A stretch of 64,000 bases of DNA from Dasypus novemcinctus (GCF_030445035.2 NC_080695.1:54081954-54145953); one strand, 5' to 3'; shown: positions 31,031 through 42,480, counted from the first letter of the stretch. Translations and numbers: made by a program. Notes: generated by a model from the sequence alone, not told the origin.

Positions 31031-34000
31031 ATTAAATACATTTATTGTTTGTTTGTTTCCAATTCTTGGACTTGTTCTGTCCAAGGCCTTGTTTTAGGAG
31101 TGGTCTCCCACATACCATCTCGAATGGTCTCAAAAGGAGCCTGCTTCTGGGCGCTACTCTTAGCCACAGCAAAGCCACCGGGAGTACCTTGTCCCATGAG
31201 ATTAGTCTCCTGACAGATTTTAGCTCCTGTTTACTTCAGGATATGATTCATCTTCTCTGTTTTCCGGTAGGTTGTGGTGTCCAAGATGCATGTAATTTCC
31301 AATGTGCGTTTAGCGCCTCTGGCAGTTCTTGTGAAATTTTTGATGTGAGAGCCCCCCTCCCCCCGTCACTGTGTATTGAACATGGGAGTCCAAAATGTGC
31401 AATTATTTCCTTCCAGAGCCTCTTAGTTACTTCTGAGGCCTTCTCTGTCCTGCATGGAAAAGTTTCTACCCCTCCAGTGAATGTATCTACAAAAACAAGA
31501 AGATATTTATAATTTCCACATGCTTTTGGCATATCAGCAAAGTCTATTTGCCAGTCCTCACCTGGTGTTGTGCCTCTAGCTTGGACTCCTTTTATTGGGG
31601 GTGGAGGCCCAGATTTGGGGTTGTTTTTAGCACAAGTCAAACATTTTTGCCTTACTTTCTGAATGGTTCTTTGTATTTTAGATCCTATAAAATAATTCAG
31701 CCACTGATACAGGGCATCCCTTCCAGAGTAAATACTTTGATGTAAATAAGTTAGAACTCTTTCGTTAAGTATTCAGGAACAAGAGTTACTCCATTTTTGT
31801 TACAAATCCATCCTTCCTCAGTTCCCCTGTATGGAAATTTCAGTTGAGAACTGGCATCTGTTTCTTTTAAATCAAAGCCCCGTTCTCTTGCTCTCAATTG
31901 ATCGTGGGCTGAATTCTGAGGAGACAAGGACCTTAGTTTTGTATCTGGTATCAGAGAAAGTACTAATGGGGAGGATGGAGGTTTTAATTTGGCTGCTGAT
32001 TTTGCTTTTAAGTCTGCTATTCAATTACCTTTAATAGAGTCTATTTCTTTCTGATAACTGCAGCAAAGTATTCTGGCAACTTCTTTAGGTAACACTATAG
32101 CCTCTAATAAGGCTAAGATTGTATCTGCGTGTTTAATTTCCTTTTGACCAGATTATAAGAATCCTCTTTACCTCCAAATGGCTCCATGGGCATGAACTGT
32201 ACTGAAAGCATACTTAGAGTCTGTACATATGTTTATTCACTGTCTCTTTCCCAGATGTAAGGCTCTGGTGTGTGCAGTAAATCCTGCCCATCGTGCAGAG
32301 GTACCTGGTAAGACAGACCTACTCTCCAGTATTCTTTGGAAAGCTGACATAGAGGCTCTTCAAAGTTCTTGATCCATGAAGCTGCTTCCATCTCAATGTC
32401 TAGATGTTCTAAAAGGTAGTAGACTACACATAGATGACTAGAATAAACTTCATCAATTATTTGTATACAATCATGCACAGGTTCCCCTTTCTCTCTTGGG
32501 AGTAAGGTAGATGGTTTAAACTAGAAGAAGCTTTTGGGGTGATGTTTGGATTATCTAGCAGAAAAGCTTGATATCTACCCAATCGTCCAGCAATAAGCCA
32601 GTAGCCACCCTCTGCTCTAACAATGGCAGTACACAAAGAGGCCCTATGCACAGTGTAACGCTGGAGCAAACTTAGCAGGACAGGGGTCTTGAACAGAATT
32701 GGAATGATGCTGGTGATGGGGCTAAATTGGAACATTATAAAAAGTGCATCGTTGTGGGGCTGAGGAAAAGGGTCCCAAGACCTACAAACTTACAAAAGAT
32801 TAATGGAGTAATTAATTAATTAGAGTGAAATTTTCCACTTCTTTAAGGATGTCACATGTGCCTTCTACAGCCCTTAGGCATATGGGCCATCCTTGGGTAG
32901 TGTTGTCCAATTATTCAGAAAAAGAGGCTACTGGGCACCTGGCATTTCCTAATTTTTTAGTTAAGTGACCTTAATCCAATTCCTTGATTTTGTGTACGAA
33001 AGAGTTCAAAATGCTTTCTTGGATCTGGGGGCCCTCGGGCTGGGGCTGTTAAAGTTCCCTTTTTATCTTCTCGAAGGCAATTTTACATTCTGTAGTCCAA
33101 TCTAAAGGTTCCTGCTCAGACCCTGGCAGGGCTGTATATAAGGGTTTGGCTATGAGTCCAAAATTAGATACCCAAATTCGACAGAATCCTGCCATTCCTA
33201 AGAATTCTCTTTACGTGGCTTTGCTACCAGGGCCAAAGCTTCCCCCTGGTCTGGCAATAGATTTTGTTGTCCTTCGGATAGTTCAAAGCCTAAATGTTTT
33301 GCTGAGGTTTGTGAAATTTGAGGCTTTTTCTTTGAGACTTTGAATCTCCGTCTGCCAAGAAGTTCAGAGTTCAGGTAGTGTTCTTATCTGATGATTTTCT
33401 GGCTTGAATGTCAATTAAGATCTTATCTACATACTGTAATTACACTCCTTTCTCTGAGAGTAATTCCCTTAAATTTCGAGCTAACCCTTCTCCAAATATC
33501 GTGGGGGCATTCTTAAATACTTGTGGAAGAACAGCCCAACAATATTGTTGGTTTTTGTTAGTCACGGGGTCTTCCTACTCAAAGGCAAAGGGTTCTTGAC
33601 ATCCCAGGCCAAAAGGTAAGCAGTAAAAGGCATCTTTAAATCTAAGACTGTGAACCAACATGAGAGATCTCCAGGTGGATTTGGAGCTACAGGGTGGATA
33701 TCTTCTACAGTTTGATTATTAGCTTGGAGATCGTGAACAAACTGGTATTCATTTAGGGTGCCTGACTTCTGTACTGGTAATATCAGAACGTTGTATGAAG
33801 ATTGGCAGGGTCATATTAATTGATATTTTAAAAATGTTTCCATTAATTGGGCAATTCCGTCTTTGGCTTCTAATTAAGTGGGTATTGTTTAATACGATGT
33901 ACAGTCCCTGGATTTGGGAGTTTCACTTGAACTCGTTTCACAATTTCTGAACATCTGGATTTTCCATTAGCCCATGCTTCAGGTTCTACAACTTTCGAGA

Positions 34001-34300
34001 TTTCTTCTGGGATAGGGGCAATCTGCTTATCTCTCCCAGGGAACAGCTTTGCAGCTTGCAATGTATAAGCTTGGCCTAGAGGTACTTCTATAGACAAAGA
34101 ATCTGGAGAAAAGGTTATCAGAGCATTTAATTTAATTTACAGGTCTCTTCCCAGCAAGGGAACTGGAAATTCCAATACATATAGAAAACCATGCTTCAAA
34201 TTCTGTTCCCAATTAGGCAGTGCAGTGGCTGCAAAAACGACTTATTTCCACCTTTCCGATACTTCTGTTAGTATCAGTAACCAACAGTAACTGACAGGTT
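31031..34300 (-). pseudogene. ERV pol remnant (RT, RNase H, integrase)
   Basis: Pol copies and integrates retroviral DNA. Reading the minus strand from 34300 down: the RT start (33870-34097 frame, ending PGTVHRIKQYPLN), RT fingers and palm (VLDLKDAFYCLPL near 33640), the RT thumb (33000-33130), RNase H (32233-32478 frame, HDCIQIIDEVYSS) and integrase (31248-31640 frame, WQIDFADMP, LLVFVDTFTGGVE and HSDGG). The type is gammaretrovirus-like. Damage is heavy: the RT catalytic box near 33415-33435 reads YVDK, losing the second Asp, with a stop just before; integrase is cut after GKQRR; many stops occur elsewhere. A 157-bp inverted gag segment is inserted at 32656-32812. Confidence 0.85.
32656..32812 (+). 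repeat. Inverted 157-bp gag copy inside pol (arm A)
   Basis: Bases 32656-32812 are the reverse complement of 34962-35118 with only three mismatches (154/157). The segment is in gag orientation on the plus strand while surrounding pol reads on the minus strand. It lies exactly between the RT thumb (ends about 32820) and the RT connection domain (resumes about 32650). Confidence 0.93.
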
Positions 34301-34628
34301 AGAAATCGCATTGGGTTTTTTACTTAGTAAAACTGAATACATGGCTCCTGTATCAACAAATCAATTAATTGTTTTCCCATCTGTACTGCCACCAGAGGCT
34401 CTTGGTAAGAGATTGACAGGTGGTGTTTCTTCCAACAGGATTCCCAGCCCCTTCATTCCAGCTCATGTCTGGAGCACCCTTCTTGTTGAGGCATCTGGAA
34501 TTTGGGTTGCCCAGCTTCTCATGGGTTTTTATCCCCCAGGGCTCTAGGACCCTCCCTCTTCCAGTGCCCCCGTCAGCCCCTAATTTCTTAAGAGCTTCTC
34601 CCTCCCTCGAAGAGGACCCAGGGGTCAT
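34300..34628 (-). pseudogene. ERV protease and gag-pol junction remnant
   Basis: The aspartic protease active site DTGA is encoded at 34343-34354 on the minus strand, with a stop codon three codons upstream in the same frame. Higher up, the 34365-34628 frame is Gly/Lys/Arg-rich and probably the end of gag or the junction. A zinc knuckle typical of nucleocapsid could not be seen. Confidence 0.65.
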
Positions 34629-36460
34629 TCTTTCGTGGTCTTGTCATCAGAGCCCTGAGCAGTGTTGTTTGCCTCTTAAGATATCTGTTACCAAACTCTG
34701 CTTACTTCCAGAAGTGCGGGTGTTCTTTGGTTATAGATTTTAAAAGTCATTTTACCCAAACTGGAAATAGGCAATGTTAGTCCATTATCAATTTTCTGCA
34801 GCTTTCTCCTTCTATCAGGAAAACTCTGAGTAACTAAGGTCATATTTAAATTTCTGGCATTCTCTGGATTCTTGGATCTCCATCAGTATACTGCCATAAG
34901 TGGTATAAATCCTTTTATACTAATACTGTAAAAGCTGAGGGACTTCCCTCTGGGCCCTTGTATTACTCCATTAATCTTTTGTAAGTTTGTAGGACTTGGG
35001 ACCCTTTTCCTCAGCCCCACAACGATGCAGTTTTTATAATGTTCCAATTTCGCCCCATCACCAGCATCATTCCAATTCTGTTCAAGACCCCTGTCCTGCT
35101 AAGTTTGCTCCAGCGTTATACTGGGTGGCCAGGATTTTCTCCTTGTTACTTACCTGCTTCCCGTTTTGTCTCTTCTATACCATTCTCTTTTTTCTTGTTA
35201 TTAAAGTATTTAATAGAGCCTGAATATGCATCCAGTTAGGACTAGAAGTTGCAATAATTGAAGCACCTAAGCCTTCTGTTTTCTTTGGGTCTTATTTGGG
35301 GTAACTTTCCTCCAATTATGTAAAGCTGATGTGGAGAACGGCGTATGCACATGTACAAATTCTCTTGGGCTTCTTTGTTCATCTCCTCTGGCTGGCATTT
35401 GTGGAGGAGTAGAAGATTCGTCCGCGACTCTGCTGCTAGTTTTTGAGAGCAGCCCTGGCTGAACTGAGTGCCCTGATGGGTACGAGGGGGTCGGGTCGGG
35501 GGGGGGGGGGGGCGTTTCTCTTTCAGGCTCTTTCACCTGAGGTCACAGGACATGCAGAGGAGGAGGAGGAGGAGGGGTGCTTCCTCCTCGCCTGATGTCA
35601 GTCAGCCCCTTGGTTACAGGATGGAGGTGGAGCCGAAGCAAGAGTCAGCAAGGCTCTGTCTGGTAGGTCCTCCAGATTTGAATCAGGAAGGGCTTTTTTT
35701 CCTTCCATTATCCTTTACAGGTGAAATTTTATATTTTCTTTTAATGTAGATTGCTTAGAGAGACAAAGGAATAACATATATCAACGTTTCCCATTTCTGA
35801 CCTATTTTACAGAACAGTTCTAACCATAATAAACTGTTCCTTTCTATCATACCATTCTCACACCATTTCTCTTCTGATTCTAAATCATATTTTGGCCAGA
35901 CTCTGTTACAGAAATAAACCACTTTTGTTTTTCTCATCGGCTCATAACTAAAATTTTCCTAGTTTTTCAAGATACAACCCAAAGGGCTACTTTCAGGAAA
36001 GCTGATACTTACATTTAGAGTTAGAATTTCCCATTTTAAAGAATTTCAGTAACAAGTAACTAATTAGAAACACTTGAGCAATAGGAATGCTGTTAAACAC
36101 TATTTCAGCATATAAACAGGCACTTAACACTTAATGTACCAGGTAACCTACCATTAACGAACAGACACTTAATACATACTGTATTTCATCAAACACTACT
36201 TAGTTTCTGGATTACTTTTCAGGAATATACTCAACAGACAGACTCAAGGTGGGGACTTGAGCCCCAAACAGAATAGTACCCAAAGATCCAGGAAAAGGTG
36301 GGGAGTTCAGAGCAAGGGACAACGTTCTAGAAATAGTCTAACGGGACGTGAACCACCAGTTCGCTTCTACCCTGGTGACCTGCTCATCCAGGCAGATGCC
36401 AGACTCAGGCTTGAACTGCTTCTCTCTGAAGCTTCAAAGTCTTGGGTCTGAGGTGTCAGG
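34629..36460 (-). pseudogene. ERV gag remnant (capsid and upstream)
   Basis: Gag builds the virion core. Minus-strand sequence at 34770-35000 keeps capsid C-terminal wording (NMTLVTQSFPDRRRKLQKI). The 35267-35536 frame has a proline-rich p12-like stretch followed by VHTPFSTSALHNWRKV, the start of gammaretrovirus-like capsid. The 36460 side is not recognisable in detail. A G-run (35498-35512) and an AGG run (35554-35576) disturb it. Arm B of the inverted duplication is 34962-35118. Confidence 0.7.
34962..35118 (-). repeat. Gag segment duplicated in pol (arm B)
   Basis: This is the in-place gag copy of the 157-bp inverted pair. Neighbouring gag sequence continues on both sides here, so it is the likely donor of arm A at 32656-32812. 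Confidence 0.9.
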
Positions 36461-36944
36461 GAGGTAGGAAAAACCTGATTGTTGAGCTCTTAGACCAAGA
36501 GGGTCTAGTGGCTGCAAAGAGTTCAATTATGGTGCTTCCCTCTCTCCCTGGAACCCGGAACCTTGGGCAGCTGGAATCCTTCAGGGACCCCTTTGTCCGT
36601 AGTCCCTGCTGCCAAACTGGTACCACGTCAAAGTGGGTTCTTCTTCCCAATGCACCTTAAAGACCAATTCCTGAGACACTGGGGTTTCAGAGAGAAAAAG
36701 AGTTTGTTTGCACAAACAAAGGCGGTCAGTGCCTCCCCGATTTGCATAAATTCTAATATTTTGTAACATCAGGATGCTAATGAGTAATTGGGGTGGAGTT
36801 GGCACAGGTTCTTTCATTAATAAACATTAAGGGGCTGAACAGGATGGAGGTGGTACCAAACTGGAGTAAGTCACAAAGTTACAATCATCTGAGATCAAGG
36901 CATCTAGCAGAGGGGGATAGTGTAAAAGGTCAGCTACAGGGTGT
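36461..36944 (-). mobile_element. Candidate 5' LTR/leader of the provirus
   Basis: Read on the minus strand, gcaaacaaactctttttctc with tctgaaacccc near 36690-36715 resembles an R/U5 region with a decayed polyadenylation signal. The position, upstream of gag, fits a 5' LTR. LTR termini, primer-binding site and TATA box could not be fixed. Confidence 0.35.
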
Positions 36945-37995
36945 TTTTTTTTTAAGATCCATTTATTTTTTTCTCCCTCCACCTTGTTGTTTGCGCTCGC
37001 TGTCTGCTCACGGTGTCTGTTCGTTGTGTGCTCTGTCTGCTTGTCTTCTTTCAGGAGGCACTGAGACTGGCTAGTAAGATAGGGAATCGATAGGTGGATC
37101 TGGAACCTGGCAAGGAGTCCACAGGAACATCAACAACCCCAAGATGGCTGCTGGAAGGCCCTCCCCAAGGTTCTGCCGTTCAGAACAAAGACTTCCTCTG
37201 GAAGCCAGGAGAGACCCCGGACATTCCTCAAGGACTTTATCATTGGACCTTTCCAGGAGATTGATGAGTGGGGTAATCAATCAGAACAGCAAAGAGCAGG
37301 GACTCTTCCCCTGCCATTAGCAAAGGGGTGGAATAATTAATGGATCAAAAAGCAGGCGCAAAGCCTGAACTTGCACTCTCACCTTTGGACCCATTTCTGC
37401 CTTCTGCACCCTGCTCTCACCATCTTTCCTCTGCCATGTGGCCACGCAAGTAAACCCTGGGCATTTATAACCTATAATGGGGAATTGTAGTCTGTAAATC
37501 AACCTTCTTAATCACTTTTCAGCCCCTTCCTCTCTACCTGGGGCCCATGATCTGTTATTTTCTCCCATTTCTCATCCCTCTGTACCTGAATAAATTACTG
37601 GCCTAACTTGCCCAATGTGCTCTTGAAATTCATTTCTGCAGCATAGTCAAGAACCTATACAAAATCTGGTAACAGCACCAGGAACCAAACCCAGGACCTC
37701 CTATGTGGTAGTGAGGCATCCAGTCGCTTCCAGACCTCCTATGTGGTAGAGGCATCCAGAGCCCCTACGCGGGGGACACCCCTGCATGGCAGGGCACTCC
37801 TTGCACGCATCAGCACTGCGCGTGGACCAGCTCCACACAGGTCAGGAGGCCTGGGGTCTCTCGTTGTGTTAGCTTGTCGTGTCAGCTCATTGCATCCGCT
37901 CTCCATAACTCGTCTTCTTTAGGGGGCACCAGGAACTGAACCCCAGACATCCCATGTGGGAGGCTAGCACCCAACTGCTTGAGCCACATCCATCC
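36945..37995 (-). mobile_element. Rearranged SINE(s) split by a solo LTR
   Basis: The left part (36945-37061) is the minus-strand tail of a SINE (ctgtctgctcacggtgtctg). The right part (37675-37995) has SINE head sequence but in mosaic form: cctcctatgtggtag occurs twice within 60 bp (about 37697 and 37737), a DAS body segment follows, and then another SINE head ends at ttgagccacatccatccc. At least two SINEs were merged or recombined here. Confidence 0.7.
37062..37674 (+). mobile_element. Solo class I-like LTR in a SINE, 4-bp target duplication
   Basis: The unit starts tgagactggctagtaag and ends aatctggtaaca. Gcac lies on both sides (37058-37061 and 37675-37678). Cctgaataaattactggcct carries a polyadenylation signal followed by sequence like that of the LTR at 25199. 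Four-base duplications fit gammaretrovirus-like elements. Confidence 0.8.
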
Positions 37996-38050
37996 CTACA
38001 AGACTTTTCATATAGGTATGGTTGTGCTGAAAATAAAACAAACAGATTTT

Positions 38051-38636
38051 AAAAAGAGGGGTGCAGTGCTCGCTTCAGCAGCGCTTATACTAAAATTGGA
38101 ATGATACAGAGAAGATTAGCATGGCTCCTGCGCAAGGATGACACACAAATTCGTGACACACGTATTTTTAGAGTGGACTTATTGGTATTCTGCTATCAAA
38201 CCATTGTGACTAGTAATGAAAGAAACTGTAGCGTTGATGTGGAGAAAGTGGCCACGGTAGTTGCTGAGGGCAGGGAGAGGGAAGAAGAGATGTGATGTGG
38301 GGGCATTTTCGGGACTTGGAGTTACCCTAAATGATATTGCAGGGACAGATGCTGGATATTATATATCCTGCCATAACCCACTGAATGGACTAGGGGAGAG
38401 TGTAAACTATAATGTAAACTACAATCCATGCAGTGCAGCAGTGCTCCAAAATGTGTTCACCAAATGCAATGGATGTGCCACAATGATGAAGGAGGTTGTT
38501 GATGTGGGAGGAGTAGGGGTGGTGGGGTGTGGGGTATGTGGGAACCTCTTATATTTTTTAATGTAGCATTTTTTGTGTGATCTATGTATCTTCAAAAAAA
38601 TGTAATAAAAATGCTCATTTAAAAAAAGAGGATGCA
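38051..38636 (+). mobile_element. U6 snRNA-L1 chimeric retroinsertion with target duplication
   Basis: A U6 snRNA copy (38066-38170) is fused directly to an L1 3'UTR (38171-38622) with an A-rich end. Flanks aaaaagaggggtgca (38051-38065) and aaaaagaggatgca (38623-38636) form one target duplication around the whole chimera. The site (tttt|aaaaag) suits the L1 endonuclease. One insertion event therefore delivered both parts, which is what template switching by L1 reverse transcriptase would give. Such U6-L1 chimeras are known from other mammals. Confidence 0.92.
38066..38170 (+). pseudogene. U6 spliceosomal snRNA pseudogene
   Basis: U6 is the catalytic core RNA of the spliceosome. The copy starts gtgctcgcttcagcagcgc, keeps gatacagagaagattagcat (with the ACAGAG box) and tgcgcaaggatgacac, and diverges at the 3' end (cgtgacacacgtattttta). 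A few substitutions and the L1 fusion make it a pseudogene. No upstream U6 promoter elements are seen. Confidence 0.93.
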
Positions 38637-39465
38637 GAGCAAGTTTAATGGGCTAAACTTGCATTAATACAGGAGCAGCATTAAAAGAAGTTTTTGCTCA
38701 AAAGCTGGAGTTGGGGGAGCAGCTTATATGGCTGCTTGAGACAAAGGGAAGGAGTGGGGAAATGGGGAGGGGTGAGGATGATGTTTGTGAGCTATATGAA
38801 CTACAGGGTAGGGGAGAATGTCCCCTCAGCCCATGGGACACCCCGACTGTCTGGGCAGGGGGTCCCAGCTGGTTAATTAGCAACCAGGAGGTTGGTGTAA
38901 GATTGTGGTTATCTGGTGAAGATCCGCAGACTTTGCTGGTGGCAGCTTGAGCTCTTGTTACAGTTCCTCATTCCAGGCAGGAGCAGGGGCCTTTCTCAGA
39001 ACTGCAAAGGATCACTGGTATGTCAGCCTGCTTCAGTTAACCTCCATTTTTTCCTTATAATCCCCTGGATGAAATGGAAGCCCAAGCAAATCAAGATGGT
39101 TAGTAAAATAATTTAATATTACAATTCCATAATATCAAGGTGAAGAAGGTGGAGTGGTCACCCTTTCAACAGAAATGTTCATATACAAAGGTAAGAGCCG
39201 CCTCGAATAATCATTGTAATAACAGGTATTAATACAAGGGGTCACTTACAAGGATAAAAGCCACCTGGATTAATCATCACGCTGACAGGTTTTTAGTTGG
39301 AAATGTCCACACACGAAGGATGGAATCAGTCTAGGCAGTTTCAGTAATTTCAGATATTAACTTTTTTGGCTATTTTTTAAAAAACCTATATTATGTTTCA
39401 GTAATTATAAGTATGTGCTAATTCTTAACTCTTGGGTTATATCCTGGATGACAAAAGCTGATTGG
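38637..39465. other. Unclassified, possibly an LTR on the minus strand
   Basis: Bases 38637-39000 (gcaagtttaatgggctaaac, gctggttaattagcaaccag) might be a minus-strand LTR whose R region was the target of the U6-L1 insertion. Bases 39000-39465 show no motif. Confidence 0.3.
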
Positions 39466-39883
39466 GGGAGGCGGACTTGGCTCAACGGATAGAGCATCCA
39501 CCTACCACATGGGAGGTCCACGGTTCAAACCCAGGACCTCCTTGACCTGTGTGGAGCTGGCCCACACGCAGTGCTGATGCACGCAGGGAGTGCCCTGCCA
39601 TGCAGGGGTGTCCCCCACGTAGGGGAGCCCCATGTGCAAGGAGTGAGGAGAGCCACCCAGCACAAAAGAAAGGAGTGGTACCACACACATGGAGAGCTGA
39701 TGCAGAAAGATGACGCAACAAAGAGACACAGATTCCCGGTGCCACTGACAAGAATAGAAGCGGACACAGAAGAGCACACAGCGAATGGACACAGAGAGCA
39801 GACAACTGGCGGGTGGGTGGGTGGGGGCCGGGGGTGGGGCGGAGAGGAAATAAATAAATAAATAAATCTTTAAAAAAAAAAAA
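39466..39883 (+). mobile_element. DAS SINE with target duplication
   Basis: Full-length plus-strand copy with a slightly shortened body (agagccacccagcac). Aaaagctgattgg (39453-39465) and aaaagctggttgg (39884-39896) are the duplication, one mismatch. Confidence 0.94.
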
Positions 39884-39896
39884 AAAAGCTGGTTGG

Positions 39897-40160
39897 ACTT
39901 ACCCAAAAAAGGACATAAAGTATTCCTCTCTCCACAATCACTCTAAGAGTCAAATAGGCCCGAGAACCAGGGCAAAGTATTACGTATGATTACACATCAG
40001 GGCAAAGAAAATATTAATATTTTCTTTTCACCACTTATTATGGTGGCAAAGCTTTAGCCCTCTTATTAAATGAATAACCTCAACTTGTCCCATCTGCCAA
40101 GAACAAAAATTCTGAAAAAATATGAGTGGAGCAAGCAGAGAAAGTGAACTCTTTTACATA
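39897..40160. other. Unclassified sequence
   Basis: Nothing recognised. Confidence 0.25.
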
Positions 40161-40175
40161 AAACTAGTAGGTTTT

Positions 40176-40587
40176 GGGAAGCGGATTTGGCTCAACAGAT
40201 AGAGCATCCGCCTACCACATGTGGGTCCGAGGTTCAAACCCAGGGCTTCCTGTCCTGTGTGATGAACTGGCCCATGCGCAGTGCTGATGCGCGCAAGGAG
40301 TGCCATGCCATGCAGGGGTGTCCCCTGCGTAGGGGAGCCCCACGCTCAAGGAGTGCGCCCCGTAACGAGAGCTGCCTGGTGCCAAAAAGCTGCAGCCTGC
40401 CCAGGGTGGTGCCGCACACACAGAGACCTGATGCAGCAAGATGACGCAACGAAAAGAGACACAGATTGCTGGTGCCACTGACAAGAATACAAGCAGACAC
40501 AGAACAACACAAAGCGAACGAACACAAAGAGCAGACAAGTGGAGGGCGGGGGGCAGGGAAGTGGAGAGAAATTTTTAAAAAACCAAA
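40176..40587 (+). mobile_element. DAS SINE with perfect target duplication
   Basis: Full-length plus-strand copy. The 15-bp duplication aaactagtaggtttt is perfect at 40161-40175 and 40588-40602, which suggests a comparatively young insertion. Confidence 0.95.
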
Positions 40588-40602
40588 AAACTAGTAGGTT
40601 TT

Positions 40603-41431
40603 GTATTTGTTTTCTGTGTTTTTATGTCTGACTCATGGCTGAAAAATTTTTAATTGAAGTTATAAGCTCTCTATTTGTGTCTGTCGTTCAATACATATTT
40701 TCCTACCCTTGGATGGTAACACCAAACTAACGAGTAAAAAAAAATTTCTTAGAAGAGTTCTATTTATATTGCTTAAAGATAAATAAGCTTTTATATATAA
40801 ATTAATACTCCCAAAGCCCAGAAATTAAGAAAACTGAACTTCTAATACTGTCAATGTAAAAAGAGTATTCGTAGAATTAAATCAAATGTTTTAAAAATTC
40901 AAGTGCGCATAATCTAGGTAAACATTTGGCAAACAGGACTAGTTTGATATTGTGTTAAATAAAACAGATACGTCTTCTGAGTTATTAATGTTAAGTACAG
41001 TACAAGCATACAATTTTATTTTATTTGTATATGTTCTCCCCAAACTTTACAGGTTTTACTGATAAAATAAGCTAGCATTATATCTACTAGATCTTTAAGA
41101 TGATGTAAAATGTAAATTTTTGTTTAACCAAATTTATTATTTTGACAAACTTTGTTTCAAGAATAATTGTATTTTATGGAATGTTTGAAGACAGTTTCAA
41201 AGATTGTTTTAGAAACTTAATGTATGCAGCTATGTAAAGTAAGCAGGATATGCTTTTGTTAAGGAAAAGGAGTGTAGTTCTGTCCTAAAGTAAAATGACT
41301 GGTTTTTGCAGAATGAGAAGCAGGAATGTGTAGGAGTAAACCTGAGTGGATTTAGGAAGTTATAGAAAGTTTGTGGAAATGAATTTTATTTGTCATGGTC
41401 AATGGTGATTAAGATTTGATAGACTTATTTG
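40603..41431. other. Unclassified AT-rich sequence
   Basis: About 0.8 kb with no motif recognised. It could be ERV internal sequence, given the integrase fragment at 44.2 kb, but nothing shows it. Confidence 0.25.
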
Positions 41432-41588
41432 TAAGATTTTTTCCCACCCCCACCCCTGCCCTGCTCTTTTTGCTGTCTGTGTCCATTTGCTGTGTGATCT
41501 TCTGTATCTATTTCTCTTTTTGTCTTCTCTTCTTGTCTTTCTCCTCTAGGATTTGCCAGGATTTGATCCTGGGGACCACTGATGTGGA

Positions 41589-42030
41589 TGTTGAGAAATA
41601 GAAAGCATAACCTTGCAGAAAATTATCTAACAAGCCACTCTTGCCCCCTGCTTTTGTAAATCAGCCCATGAAAACACAGCCTTACAGGAGACTATCAAAT
41701 GAACCACTCCTGCCCCCCACTTCTGTAATCCAACAAACCACTCCTGCCCCCTGCTTCTGTAAGTCAGCCTGCAGAAGCAAGACCTTGCACCTGCCTTCTG
41801 CTTCTGTAACCCCGCTTGCAAAATTTCACCTAGCAACGCATTAGCCAATGAGAGAAAGCCATGCTAGTCCCACATAAAATCCTATATAAACCTATGAAAA
41901 CTGAGAAATGGGGCTCAGAATTTGGAGACTGACTCTCCTCTGGGCCCACACATAATAAATCTGTTCCTCCACCTCTCTGAGTGCTGTTTGGGTTTTTCTG
42001 CCACTCAGAACTCCTGGCTTTGCTGCAACA
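41589..42030 (+). mobile_element. Solo LTR, 4-bp target duplication, inside a SINE
   Basis: Tgttgagaaatagaaagc to tttgctgcaaca, flanked by tgga on both sides (41585-41588, 42031-42034). U3 holds three near-direct repeats of ccactcctgccccctgcttc (about 41635, 41703 and 41741) like an enhancer array. A TATA box (cctatataaacc, about 41881) and AATAAA (41953) complete a normal LTR. The four-base duplication fits a gammaretrovirus-like element. Confidence 0.85.
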
Positions 42031-42149
42031 TGGAGAGAGGTTCCCTGTCAACTGTGCCACCTCAGTTCCTGGTCTCTGCTGGACTTCACCTTGACTCTCC
42101 CCTTTGTCTCTCTTTCATTGCATCATCATCTTGCTGCTTGACTCACTTG

Positions 42150-42480
42150 CATGGGCACTGGCTCACCATGTGGGCACTTGTCTTGCCCGCGTGGTGGGCA
42201 CTTGGCTCACCACGCGGGCACTCACATGGGCACTCGGCTCAGTGCATGCACCCTGGCCCACTGCATGGGCACTGGCTCACCACGCGGGCACTGGCTCACC
42301 ACGCAGGCACTCACGTGGGCACTCGGCTCAGTGCATGCACCCTGGCTCGCTGCATGGGCACTGGCTCACCACGCGGGCACTGGCTCACCACGCAGGCACT
42401 CATGTGGGCACTCAGCTCACCACACAGGCACTTGTGGGGGCACTCAGCTCTCCAAGCGGGCACTGGCTCACTGTGCAGAC
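42150..42480. repeat. Minisatellite within the SINE, higher-order structure
   Basis: The basic unit is about 19-20 bp (ggctcaccacgcgggcact). It occurs with variants (catgtg, cacgca, cacaca) and alternates with ctcggctcagtgcatgcacc. A block of about 90 bp starting gcatgggcactggctcacca is repeated at about 42263 and 42353. Confidence 0.88.

Noticed and set aside
31248-31640. Domesticated integrase gene
   Set aside because: The 130-codon frame is isolated, loses its frame at the third catalytic region, and lies within a provirus full of stops.
38066-38170. Functional U6 gene
   Set aside because: Mutated 3' end, no upstream U6 promoter elements, and fused to an L1 tail in one retrotransposition unit.
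42150-42480. CRISPR-like array
   Set aside because: Direct repeats are contiguous variants of one unit with no unique spacers, in a mammalian SINE.
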